From Puniceicoccaceae bacterium 5H (GTDB lineage: Bacteria; Verrucomicrobiota; Verrucomicrobiia; Opitutales; Oceanipulchritudinaceae), in the NCBI GenBank assembly GCA_009772895.1, contig WOUP01000001.1, positions 430,519 to 494,518 of the forward strand: DNA of 64,000 nt, written 5' to 3'. Shown here piece after piece: positions 28,160-35,244 of the stretch. How positions within the stretch are numbered: the stretch's first letter is position 1; every line of letters starts with the position of its first letter. A program made the translations under genes and the position numbers. The notes beneath the pieces were generated by a model, which was given only the letters and a program-made list of their open reading frames with translations, had not been told where the DNA came from and did not search any database.

Positions 28160-29839
28160 ATGCGCCTGCTGATTCCCGGACTACAACGCCGAAAAACCCG
28201 GTACTACTATAGACGCCGCATTCCGGCCGCGCTACAAGACCACTTCCAGTCCCGGACGATCGGTGTCTCCTTACGCACCGCCTGTCCAAAGGAGGCGCAG
28301 CAGCGGCTGTTGTCGGTGCATGCGCAAGTAGAAACCCTGTTTGAGGAGGTGCGCACCATAACCAGCCAGTTAAACCACAGCCGCGCCAGGCAGATTGCCG
28401 ACGACTGGCGCAGGCGAACCCTGAATGAAGACCTTGAACGGCGGATACAGGGCAGCCTCCGCCCCACAGAACCCGACAGCCAGCGTCACCATCTGGCCGG
28501 GGTGCTGCAAAAGATGGACTTTGCGTCCGAGGCTGGCTGGATCAACCAAGTGGGACATCATCAGGGCCTGACGCTGGAGACGGGCAGCCCGGACTGGAAG
28601 CGGCTGGCCTTCCATCTGGTGCAGGCGCAACTGGAGGCGCTGCAGGAGATCGGCCAGCGCGACATGTCCGGCAATCAGACGCTGCGCTATTACGACACCC
28701 CGGAGCCGGAAGCCGCCACCCCTGAGGTTGATCTGCGCCTGAGCGCGGTGTTCGAGCGGTGGCAGCAAGCCCAGGAGCGCAACGAACGCACCCTGATCGA
28801 CTGGCAGGTGGCGATCACCCGCTTTATCGAGCTGAAAGGCGATCTGGACGTGCGCCGGATTCAGCGGCGCGATGTTCGGGAATTTGCGGAAAAGTGCCGC
28901 GAACTTCCGCGTCACATGCCCAAACATGAACGCCGGATGACGCTGCAACAGCTGGTGGCGCGCTACAAGGACAAGCCCACCGAGCGGCTGGCCAGCGGCA
29001 CCATCAACAAATACCTGACCGCCCTGAAATCCGTGCTGGCGCTGGCGGTGAAAGAAGACTGGCTGGCGGTTAATCCCGCACTGGGCGTGTCGCTGGAAAC
29101 CAACGCCAACGCGCCCCGGTCGCGGGTGCCTTTTGCTTTGGATGACCTGCACCAGATCTTTATGCTGTCCCCGGTGTTCCGGCATGGGGAACGATCCGTG
29201 GGTGGTGCGGGCGAGGCGGCCTACTGGCTGCCCCTGATGGCGCTGTATTCTGGCGCGCGACTGGAAGAGCTGGGGCAACTGCGCCTTACCGACATCCGGC
29301 AGGAAGGCGAGATTGCCTATTTCGACATCAATCGGGACGATCCCGGAAAGTCGCTGAAAAACGCCAGCAGCGCCCGACGGGTGCCGCTGCACCCTGCCCT
29401 GCTGGAAGCGGGATTTCTGGACGAGGTGGAACGCCAGCGGCGTCTGGGCAGCACCCATCTGTTCCCGGCCCTGCGGCACGACATGATCAAGTGCACCGGG
29501 CCTTTCTCCAAGTGGATCAACCGCTATCTGTCGCGCACCTGCGGCGTTGATGATAAGCGCAAAGTCTTCCACAGCTTCCGCCACACCTTCAAGGATGCCT
29601 GCCGCGAGGCCGAAGTGCCCGGCGAGGTGCAGGAAGCGCTGATGGGCCATTCTTCCGGCAAAGTCGGCGACAGCTACGGGCGGGGCTTTTCCATGCGCCG
29701 CCTGTTCGAAGAAATCAGCAAGGTAAAATACAATGGCCTGATTCTGCCCCCGCGCCCGGCGGTGTTGAGGGAGGTGAAGCAATCGCAGGAGGACGGAGAG
29801 TCCATTCTGCCGCAGTCGCGCCCCGGTTGGGCGGCGTGA
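28160..29839 (+). CDS. large tyrosine-type site-specific integrase, 559 aa
   Basis: Start ATG 28160 is chosen because GGGAGG lies five bases upstream. The N-terminal 60 residues are a DUF6538-like domain (RRKTRYYYRRRIPAALQ), then a SAM-like core-binding region with TLIDWQVAITRFIEL, then the catalytic domain: R367 (SGARLEELGQL), H471-x-x-R474 (HSFRHTF), H497 (MGHSS) and Y506. All tyrosine recombinase residues are present, so it should be active. GC-rich, unlike the upstream NACHT gene. It is not next to either island end, so it may mobilise a nested element or be the relic integrase of an earlier insertion. Confidence 0.9.
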   Translation: MRLLIPGLQRRKTRYYYRRRIPAALQDHFQSRTIGVSLRTACPKEAQQRLLSVHAQVETLFEEVRTITSQLNHSRARQIADDWRRRTLNEDLERRIQGSLRPTEPDSQRHHLAGVLQKMDFASEAGWINQVGHHQGLTLETGSPDWKRLAFHLVQAQLEALQEIGQRDMSGNQTLRYYDTPEPEAATPEVDLRLSAVFERWQQAQERNERTLIDWQVAITRFIELKGDLDVRRIQRRDVREFAEKCRELPRHMPKHERRMTLQQLVARYKDKPTERLASGTINKYLTALKSVLALAVKEDWLAVNPALGVSLETNANAPRSRVPFALDDLHQIFMLSPVFRHGERSVGGAGEAAYWLPLMALYSGARLEELGQLRLTDIRQEGEIAYFDINRDDPGKSLKNASSARRVPLHPALLEAGFLDEVERQRRLGSTHLFPALRHDMIKCTGPFSKWINRYLSRTCGVDDKRKVFHSFRHTFKDACREAEVPGEVQEALMGHSSGKVGDSYGRGFSMRRLFEEISKVKYNGLILPPRPAVLREVKQSQEDGESILPQSRPGWAA

Positions 29840-29843
29840 CGAC

Positions 29844-29873
29844 AAAAAAGCCGCCTCCCTTATGGGAAGCGGC
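29844..29873 (-). terminator. terminator of the PEP-CTERM gene
   Basis: On the minus strand a 10-bp stem (GCCGCTTCCC / GGGAGGCGGC, one mismatch) with an ATAA loop is followed by six T residues, 28 bp past the PEP-CTERM stop. It lies just past the integrase stop on the other strand and may work for both. Confidence 0.8.
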
Positions 29874-29901
29874 GGGTTGAGGATGCCATGATTGAACCTG
29901 C

Positions 29902-30786
29902 CTAGGCTTTGCGGCGACAGCAGAAAGCAAATCCCAGCGCGGCCAGGCCACCCAGCATTGCGTAAGTGCCCGGTTCCGGCACGATGGCGGTGGCGGTAAT
30001 GCCTACGGGGTACAGGCGGTCATAACCGCCGACGATGTTCCCGGTGCGGGTGATCATGACCAGCCCCGCGTCGATGTTGGTATCATCCGGGTAAGCCAGT
30101 GCCTCGATGGAAATGCTGAGGTTGGTGGCGTCGGGGCTGAAGCCGTAGAGGTCTTCAAAGGCCATTGGGTCATAATCCATCAGATCAAAGGTGTCGGCAA
30201 AGGTGTGCCCACCCGTGAGATCGACCGTCAGTGCCCCGCCAGAGAGCCAGAATTCAGCGACGACGCCATCAATGCCGGCACCCCCGGCGTTGATCGCCTG
30301 CAACTCGAAATTGTCCAGAAACACATCCCCGCCGTCCAGCGCCTGCACCACCATGCCGTTGGTGCTTCGAATGACACTGTCCGTCAGATACATGTCTGCT
30401 CCGCCCAGAACATAGAGGCCGATTTCCTGAAAACGAAACTGCGCCTGAATATAGCTGTTGCGGATCGTAAGGGACACGTCGGCGGAGGTCTGTTCCACCG
30501 TCCCAAAAAACTGGGTGATATTGGTCAGGTGCGAGTCTTCCACCAGCAGCCCCGTGCCCTCTGGCGTGATGGCCGTGCCCAGGGCGTAGGTGATGCGATC
30601 GGACGAGGTCAAAGAGAAACGCAGCGTGGTGCCTGGGGTGGCGCTCTCCGGGCCGATGATTTCTATGGTGTCCGTGCCCCCACCTGACCAGGTGTTAAGT
30701 TCGGCTTCCACCACCTGGGCGGAAAGCGGAATAGAAAAGCTGACGCCCAGTGCGAGCAGGCCGCCGCGAACGGATAAGGTCTTCAT
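29902..30786 (-). CDS. PEP-CTERM sorting domain protein, 294 aa
   Basis: An exported protein with an N-terminal signal peptide (MKTLSVRGGLLALGVSFSIPLSAQ) and a C-terminal sorting tail: VPEPGTYAMLGGLAALGFAF followed by CCRRKA. That is the PEP motif, a hydrophobic helix and a basic end recognised by exosortase. The middle is beta-rich (short alternating strands with Gly, Asp, Asn), resembling extracellular right-handed or polymer-associated PEP-CTERM proteins. No exosortase is in the window; the host must supply it. Its start faces the inverted repeat of the small recombinase unit 48 bp away, so its promoter lies beside that site. Confidence 0.88.
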   Translation of the reverse strand: MKTLSVRGGLLALGVSFSIPLSAQVVEAELNTWSGGGTDTIEIIGPESATPGTTLRFSLTSSDRITYALGTAITPEGTGLLVEDSHLTNITQFFGTVEQTSADVSLTIRNSYIQAQFRFQEIGLYVLGGADMYLTDSVIRSTNGMVVQALDGGDVFLDNFELQAINAGGAGIDGVVAEFWLSGGALTVDLTGGHTFADTFDLMDYDPMAFEDLYGFSPDATNLSISIEALAYPDDTNIDAGLVMITRTGNIVGGYDRLYPVGITATAIVPEPGTYAMLGGLAALGFAFCCRRKA

Positions 30787-30833
30787 GGGTTTCGAGTGAA
30801 TGAAGGTGTTGTACTGGAATCGGTTAGGTGATA

Positions 30834-30860
30834 TGAACCAGAATTATAGATTCTGTTTCA
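30834..30860 (+). repeat. IR-L of the recombinase cassette (putative core recombination site)
   Basis: Palindromic 27-mer: arms 30834-30844 and 30850-30860, centre TATAG. It ends 15 bp before the recombinase ATG, so the gene's promoter must lie within or outside the repeat. TTGTAC (30808-30813) and TATGAA (30831-30836) lie 17 bp apart across its left edge, a possible outward promoter reading into the gene. Confidence 0.75.
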
Positions 30861-30875
30861 TCCCAGGGAGTGCGC

Positions 30876-31448
30876 ATGCAGATGACCGAACTACGCGACG
30901 GGCGCGGCCGGAAGTATCTTACCCGCCGTGAGCGGCAGGCCTTTTTCCGGGTGGCCCTGACGTTGCCGGCCGAGGACGCGGGCTTTTGTCTGGTGCTGTT
31001 ACTGACCGGATGCCGGATTTCCGAGGCGCTGCGCCTGAAGCCGGTTCATGTGGATCACAGCGAAGGGGTGCTGACCTTTGAGACGCTGAAACGCAGGCGT
31101 GCCGGGGTTTTTCGTAGCACACCTGTGCCACGATCCCTGCTGAAACTGCTGCCGGTGCGCCCGGTGGATCAACGGCTTTGGGCGTTTTCCCGCCCCACTG
31201 CCTATCGGCTGATAAAGGGCGTCATGCGGCAGGCGGGCATCAAGGGCACCCAGGCCTGCCCCAAGGGCTTGCGGCACGGGTTTGGCGTCGCCTGCGTCGA
31301 AGCCAGCATCCCGTTGACCACCATCAGCACCTGGATGGGCCATGCGAACATCCGCACGACCGCGATTTATCTTAATGTGGTTGGAGAAGAAGAACGGCGG
31401 CTCGCACGCCGCTTGTGGAGCGGCTTTAGGCTTGATACACTGACGTAA
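30876..31448 (+). CDS. minimal (catalytic-domain-only) tyrosine recombinase, FimB/FimE-sized
   Basis: A 190-residue recombinase with only the catalytic domain: R47 (TGCRISEALRL), R133-H134 (LRHGFGV), H156 (WMGHANI) and Y165 (AIYLNV). The residue three before the second Arg, normally His, is Lys (K130), a substitution seen in some short recombinases. The absence of a core-binding domain and the length match the FimB/FimE inverting recombinases (about 200 residues). The ATG at 30876 is preceded by AGGGAG; a GTG at 30870 is an alternative. It lies between perfect inverted repeats, its likely sites. Confidence 0.85.
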   Translation: MQMTELRDGRGRKYLTRRERQAFFRVALTLPAEDAGFCLVLLLTGCRISEALRLKPVHVDHSEGVLTFETLKRRRAGVFRSTPVPRSLLKLLPVRPVDQRLWAFSRPTAYRLIKGVMRQAGIKGTQACPKGLRHGFGVACVEASIPLTTISTWMGHANIRTTAIYLNVVGEEERRLARRLWSGFRLDTLT

Positions 31449-31465
31449 CACCCTAAGCTTGCGCC

Positions 31466-31492
31466 TGAAACAGAATCTATAATTCTGGTTCA
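31466..31492 (-). repeat. IR-R of the recombinase cassette
   Basis: Exact reverse complement of 30834-30860, beginning 18 bp after the recombinase stop codon. Inversion between the two would flip the recombinase gene. Confidence 0.8.
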
Positions 31493-31524
31493 GGCCACGG
31501 CGCAACTCTGGAAGGAAAGTAGCG

Positions 31525-31677
31525 ATGAAAGAATGGCCTGATCCCGTGGACGAGACGGACGAGGAACAACCCGATCCACGCCAAAGAGTCACCCCGCTGG
31601 CCTATGCCCTGTGGCGGGTGAAGGAATACGCAAGGCTGTATTCAGACCGCCGCAAAGACGGCGACGAGCTGCACTAG
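31525..31677 (+). CDS. small acidic hypothetical protein, 50 aa
   Basis: ATG at 31525 with a purine-rich GGAAGGAAAG ribosome-binding region upstream. The product begins MKEWPDPVDETDEEQPDP and ends with a basic segment (YSDRRKDGDELH). No family recognised. It sits 33 bp past IR-R and its stop codon overlaps the stop of the convergent XRE gene, which supports it as a genuine packed gene. Confidence 0.5.
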   Translation: MKEWPDPVDETDEEQPDPRQRVTPLAYALWRVKEYARLYSDRRKDGDELH

Positions 31678-32033
31678 GCGACTTTCTTGCGGGTGTGGGC
31701 GCATTGTTCCACCAGCCGCACCACCGACCACCGCAGCGGCGGATCAAGGTCACGCCACCGGCACAGCAGATTGATTTCCTCCGGATCGTAAACGAGGATA
31801 TCCCCCGGTTCCTCCGCCGTGGGCATGGCAAAGGCCGCCAGCGGCATCTGGATTTCGCGGCAGAAGCCCACCAATGAGGCTGCGGAAATGCGGTTCGCGC
31901 CACTCTCATACTTTTGGAACTGCTGGAAGGTCACGCCCAGGATGGCTCCCGCCTCTTCCTGGCTCAGGCCACACATCAGCCGCATCCGGCGCAGGCGCTG
32001 GCCGACCTCCTGATTGATCGTCTCTAAATCCAT
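31674..32033 (-). CDS. XRE/Cro-CI family regulator, 119 aa
   Basis: Starts at MDLETINQEVGQRLRRMR, one base after the stop codon of the preceding gene, with GGAGG six bases before the ATG. Residues about 10-65 are a Cro/CI helix-turn-helix (SQEEAGAILGVTFQQFQKYESGANRIS). The rest is an unrecognised C-terminal region with LCRWRDLDPPLRWSVVRLVEQ. This HTH type, with QFQKYE, is common in prophage and plasmid regulators of alphaproteobacteria. It is the last gene of a three-gene operon and probably autoregulates it. Confidence 0.82.
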   Translation of the reverse strand: MDLETINQEVGQRLRRMRLMCGLSQEEAGAILGVTFQQFQKYESGANRISAASLVGFCREIQMPLAAFAMPTAEEPGDILVYDPEEINLLCRWRDLDPPLRWSVVRLVEQCAHTRKKVA

Positions 32034-32034
32034 C

Positions 32035-32256
32035 TTACACCTCCGTGTCGGTATTGTCATTTGAGGGAGTCTGCGCGGTCACACGGGCGGTTTCTTCAAG
32101 AAACGCGCGCCAGCGCTGCCGGTAAATCGGCAGGTGCCGCTCAATGATTTCCAGCGCTTTCCGGTAATCCCCGTCCTGGCGCTTGCGACGCACCGCAGCA
32201 CGAATCAGCCATCGGTAATAGAACGCCGCTTCCTCATGATCATGCGGCGGCGACAC
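32035..32256 (-). CDS. small hypothetical protein, about 73 aa
   Basis: I choose the GTG at 32256, which overlaps the end of the upstream small gene by 17 bp; a much longer upstream reading would run antisense-frame through that gene. The product is helical and basic, with AFYYRWLIRAAVRRKRQDGDYRKALEIIERHLPIYRQRWRAFLEE-type content (given here only as its key features: FYYRW, ALEIIERHLP, YRQRW). No family recognised. It ends one base before the XRE start, so the trio is translationally coupled. Confidence 0.5.
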   Translation of the reverse strand: MSPPHDHEEAAFYYRWLIRAAVRRKRQDGDYRKALEIIERHLPIYRQRWRAFLEETARVTAQTPSNDNTDTEV

Positions 32257-32464
32257 AGGAGCCACCCCAGCGCGGCTGGTTGGTGTAAATCGGGCCGCTG
32301 CCCACCTTATGCTTTGCACCAAAGCTGGCCGCATAGTCTGCAAAATGTGTCGGGGCCGTTCCATCATGGTCGGGAAACTGCGCATATAATTCCAGCGCTT
32401 TGGCTTCCCCATACTTGCGGGTCATGTAGCTGCACCACTGCCCGTCTGTCATTGACTGGATCAT
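32240..32464 (-). CDS. small hypothetical protein, 74 aa
   Basis: Starts at MIQSMTDGQWCSYMT with GGAGACAGG upstream of the ATG. It has conserved-looking content (YGEAKALELYAQF, FADYAASFGAKH), ends SCVAAA, and has no family I recognise. First gene of the leftward trio, behind a good sigma70-type promoter at 32502-32530. Confidence 0.55.
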   Translation of the reverse strand: MIQSMTDGQWCSYMTRKYGEAKALELYAQFPDHDGTAPTHFADYAASFGAKHKVGSGPIYTNQPRWGGSCVAAA

Positions 32465-32501
32465 TGTCCTGTCTCCTTCCTCTATCTTTATTATTAAAAC
32501 G

Positions 32502-32530
32502 ATAGTACACAAAACAGGGAATTACGTCAA
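32502..32530 (-). promoter_or_regulatory. sigma70-type promoter of the three-gene operon
   Basis: On the minus strand TTGACG (32530-32525) and TACTAT (32507-32502) are separated by exactly 17 bp, 38 bp before the first start codon of the leftward operon. Confidence 0.65.
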
Positions 32531-32621
32531 CGGCTTGCTGCTAAAAAGTGGTCATAATGACTATATTTAGACTTTTTGTATGCCTGTGATGCAAAAACAA
32601 CTACTAAAAGTTGGTTGTTTA

Positions 32622-32636
32622 TCGCTATAATAGCGA
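32622..32636 (+). promoter_or_regulatory. palindromic operator overlapping a -10 box, at the XRE start
   Basis: Perfect palindrome TCGCTAT-A-ATAGCGA with a consensus TATAAT (32626-32631) in its centre, ending one base before the ATG at 32638. The -10 box is only six bases from the start codon, so transcription would begin at or next to the ATG, giving a leaderless mRNA. The XRE protein it precedes is the obvious candidate to bind it. Confidence 0.6.
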
Positions 32637-32637
32637 C

Positions 32638-33306
32638 ATGATTACACCTGAACAAATTCGTGCCGCCAGAGGATTGTTAGGCTGGTCTCAGCAAGAGCTG
32701 GCTGACTTCGCCATTTTGTCAGTCGATCCCATCAAGAAATATGAAAAGCATGGCACAGGAGTCCGGCGTTCCACGGTGGATCAGGTGGAGTCTGCGCTGG
32801 AACGTGCCGGGATAGAGTTTATTGAAAACGGGGTTCGCAAGAAAAAGGACAAAGTGATCATTCACGAAGGCCCAGATGCTATTGCCCGTCTGTTTGACGA
32901 TATCATTCTTACTCTAAAAGAGCTTCCCCTCTCTGAAAGGAATCTGGATATCTTTGGGGTTGATGAAGAAGTTTTCCTAAGGAACTGTGATCTTGAGAAG
33001 CTGGAAGAACATATTGAGCAACGTAAATACTTCAGCATCAAGCAACGTATCCTGCTCAAAGCCGGAGATACCAATTTTGTGGGATCTTCCCGCACCTATA
33101 GGTGGATGCCTGAGGAGTATTTCAGCATTACGCCAACTTTTGTGTATGGCCACAAAGTCGCAACCATCCTGTGGGAGATTCCACCAGAAGTCATTATCAT
33201 AAGCAACGAGTTATTCTCTCAGGAGCGCAGGAGGAATTTCGAGATGGCCTGGAACGCCGCAGAAATCCCTCACAAACCAGAAACCACAACGAATGGCAGA
33301 AAATAA
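32638..33306 (+). CDS. XRE-family regulator with C-terminal extension, 222 aa
   Basis: The first 65 residues are a Cro/CI-type helix-turn-helix (PEQIRAARGLLGWSQQELADFA, then VDQVESALERAGIEFIENG) found in many phage-like and toxin-antitoxin regulators. The C-terminal 150 residues have no domain that I recognise. ATG 32638 is used because it begins the HTH consensus and follows the palindromic -10 region; an upstream TTG reading is unsupported. Its stop overlaps the next gene's start (TAATG), so it is translationally coupled to the first acyltransferase-like gene. Confidence 0.82.
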   Translation: MITPEQIRAARGLLGWSQQELADFAILSVDPIKKYEKHGTGVRRSTVDQVESALERAGIEFIENGVRKKKDKVIIHEGPDAIARLFDDIILTLKELPLSERNLDIFGVDEEVFLRNCDLEKLEEHIEQRKYFSIKQRILLKAGDTNFVGSSRTYRWMPEEYFSITPTFVYGHKVATILWEIPPEVIIISNELFSQERRRNFEMAWNAAEIPHKPETTTNGRK

Positions 33307-34283
33307 TGGTAACCAAGCAGGAAGCGAACTGGAAAACCAATTTTGAAAAGGGTGAAGGCGTTACCCCATTGCACACGGATGCAGGTTTTGAAATTCTTAA
33401 GGATTTCTGTGTCAGGCTCTTCAAAGAGGGTAGCGACAGCATTCATTATTCCCCTGCCTACTATTACTTCACAACTCGCCGGGGCGGATGGATATACAGA
33501 AAAGACAACAGCCTGTGTGTTGTAGGACTTCACCCAAATCGCCCAGATCATCTGCTGATTTATCCTGAAATCGCAGAAACGGAGACTGATCTTGTTCATG
33601 ATCTTCTGTTTCACATGCCCTCGTTTGACGGAGAAGTCCAAATCGCGCGTGTTTCTGCCAGATCAACACGATTCGGCACAACAACAGAGGAAAGATACCT
33701 TGACTGGAGATATCCGGTAAGAGTTCTTTCGACTGAAAAAGCGACCGAACAAAATGGGCCAGATTTGCACCATGTTCGCAAGGAATACCGTAAATTGGAT
33801 CAACAGGCATTTGAATTTCGGCCATTTACCGGCAAGGAGACTCACCGCCTAAACCAGGTGGGGCACATATATGCACGTGTTTTCCTTGGTGGCTGTAAAG
33901 GCGAGTTTGGCTTGGATTATAACCAGATTGTAGTGCCGAATCTTCAAATGCTCCAGTATTGCCTGGAAAGACCCGATATCTTTAATTCGGTAGTCTCTTT
34001 CTATAAAGGACAGCCAGAAGGCTTTTTCGTATGGGAGAAGCTGACAGATACCACTGCCAACGCCCTTTGGTTCCTGTATAATCGTGAAATCAGAGGCCTG
34101 TCTTACATGCAACTGGCGTCCGCCTGCGAGATGCTGAAACAACAAGGCATCAAAACGTGCAATTTTGGCGGGTCTGAAACCAAAGGCATGGACTTCTTCA
34201 AAACCCGTTTTCGCCCCCTCCATTCCCACCAACTAAAATCAGTTGTGATCCCAGCAAGGGCAAGCCTGAAAGCCGTTGCCTAA
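33306..34283 (+). CDS. GNAT/LPG-synthase-C-like acyltransferase-fold protein A, 325 aa
   Basis: Similar in layout to the DUF2156 / phosphatidylglycerol lysyltransferase C-terminal family (two GNAT-like halves). The C-terminal signature CNFGGSETKGMDFFKTRFRP (about 285-304) matches the family's N-x-G-x-S-E-x-x-G-x-x-x-F-K-x-(K/R)-F-x-P block. A middle block DWRYPVRVLSTE is shared with the next protein (DWKYPVQVLSTE), so the two are paralogues. Family members transfer aminoacyl or acyl groups from tRNA or CoA, but the donor and acceptor here are unknown. No membrane segments, so it is cytosolic, unlike MprF. It overlaps the XRE stop codon by two bases. Confidence 0.7.
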   Translation: MVTKQEANWKTNFEKGEGVTPLHTDAGFEILKDFCVRLFKEGSDSIHYSPAYYYFTTRRGGWIYRKDNSLCVVGLHPNRPDHLLIYPEIAETETDLVHDLLFHMPSFDGEVQIARVSARSTRFGTTTEERYLDWRYPVRVLSTEKATEQNGPDLHHVRKEYRKLDQQAFEFRPFTGKETHRLNQVGHIYARVFLGGCKGEFGLDYNQIVVPNLQMLQYCLERPDIFNSVVSFYKGQPEGFFVWEKLTDTTANALWFLYNREIRGLSYMQLASACEMLKQQGIKTCNFGGSETKGMDFFKTRFRPLHSHQLKSVVIPARASLKAVA

Positions 34284-34284
34284 A

Positions 34285-35244
34285 ATGCTCCTTCCCATGG
34301 CAACAAAAGAAAAAGGTGCTTATGGGGAAATCAAAAAAATCATCACAGATGATTATGACCTTTTGTATAAGTTTCTGTCCTTCTTCAGCTTTGAAGACAG
34401 CTATCTAAATTCGCCGACCTATTATCTGTTTACCGGGCGCAGAGGCCTCTGGCTTTATCACTCTGATGGAGGGGCGGTCTTAGCCTGCCAGCATCCCAAC
34501 CTGCCGGATTGCCAGCTGGTTTTTCCGCCCTTTGGCCCGAAGCCACACCGCACTTTAGCCCAGGCACTTCAAAGCTTGTCGATCATTCGCAAAGAAATCC
34601 GACTTGCGCGGGTTCCGGTCGCACAAGTGGAACGTTACCGCGATTCTCTGGCGGCCTATGGAATCAAAGCGACGCCCCAAGTGGAAGATGTAATGGACTG
34701 GAAATACCCGGTTCAGGTGCTTTCAACCGAACGGGTTCTGGAGCATAGCGGCGACGGTTTCAAGAACCACCGCTGCCAGTATAACTACTTCATCAAGCAT
34801 AACACGCCTACCATTGAAGACCTGAACCGCAGTTTTGACCTAGAGGGCTTTCTGGAAGCATGGGCCGTCCGCAATCTGAGCGGCACTTACTCGCTTGAAG
34901 ACATCAAAGGCCCTTATGAAGAGCTGCTGCGGTTATACCGAAGAAATCATCCCCTGCTGCAAGGCTTTGTGGTGAAAATCGGCGGGCAGATTGTCGGATT
35001 CAATTTCTATGAATTGCCCTTGAAAGCAGGCCTGCCTGCCAATTCCTTTGCCGGAATTTGCGACACCACATTGCGCGGGCTATCGGATTTTATGCAGCGC
35101 GAGGAATGCCGCCGCCTTCATGTCGCAGGAGTCGCCGAGGTGAATATCGGGGGATCAGAAAATGAAGGTCTGAACTACTTCAAAAGCAAGTTCAGACCCA
35201 TTCACAGTTTATCACTCGTTAGCTTCAATTTATCCGAGCTTTAA
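34285..35244 (+). CDS. GNAT/LPG-synthase-C-like acyltransferase-fold protein B, 319 aa
   Basis: Paralogue of the preceding gene: shared blocks are YYLFTGRRGLWLY versus YYFTTRRGGWIY near the N-terminus, DWKYPVQVLSTE in the middle, and NIGGSENEGLNYFKSKFRP (about 286-304) at the C-terminus. Start ATG 34285 lies one base after the previous stop codon; 34297 is an alternative. Together with protein A and the XRE regulator it forms a three-gene operon. The two copies may act as a heterodimer or on two substrates. Confidence 0.7.
   Translation: MLLPMATKEKGAYGEIKKIITDDYDLLYKFLSFFSFEDSYLNSPTYYLFTGRRGLWLYHSDGGAVLACQHPNLPDCQLVFPPFGPKPHRTLAQALQSLSIIRKEIRLARVPVAQVERYRDSLAAYGIKATPQVEDVMDWKYPVQVLSTERVLEHSGDGFKNHRCQYNYFIKHNTPTIEDLNRSFDLEGFLEAWAVRNLSGTYSLEDIKGPYEELLRLYRRNHPLLQGFVVKIGGQIVGFNFYELPLKAGLPANSFAGICDTTLRGLSDFMQREECRRLHVAGVAEVNIGGSENEGLNYFKSKFRPIHSLSLVSFNLSEL

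Larger units (their letters stand above)
30834..31492. mobile_element. recombinase cassette bounded by perfect 27-bp inverted repeats
   Basis: The 27 bp at 30834-30860 and the 27 bp at 31466-31492 are exact reverse complements. They enclose only the 190-residue tyrosine recombinase gene (659 bp in all). Each repeat is itself a near-perfect palindrome: 11-bp arms TGAACCAGAAT and ATTCTGTTTCA (one mismatch) around a TATAG centre. That is the layout of a tyrosine-recombinase core site. The unit could be an invertible segment or a minimal mobile element. Confidence 0.75.

Noticed and set aside
28370..29845. 491-codon minus-strand frame opposite the large integrase
   Set aside because: Shadow of a complete tyrosine recombinase with all catalytic residues.
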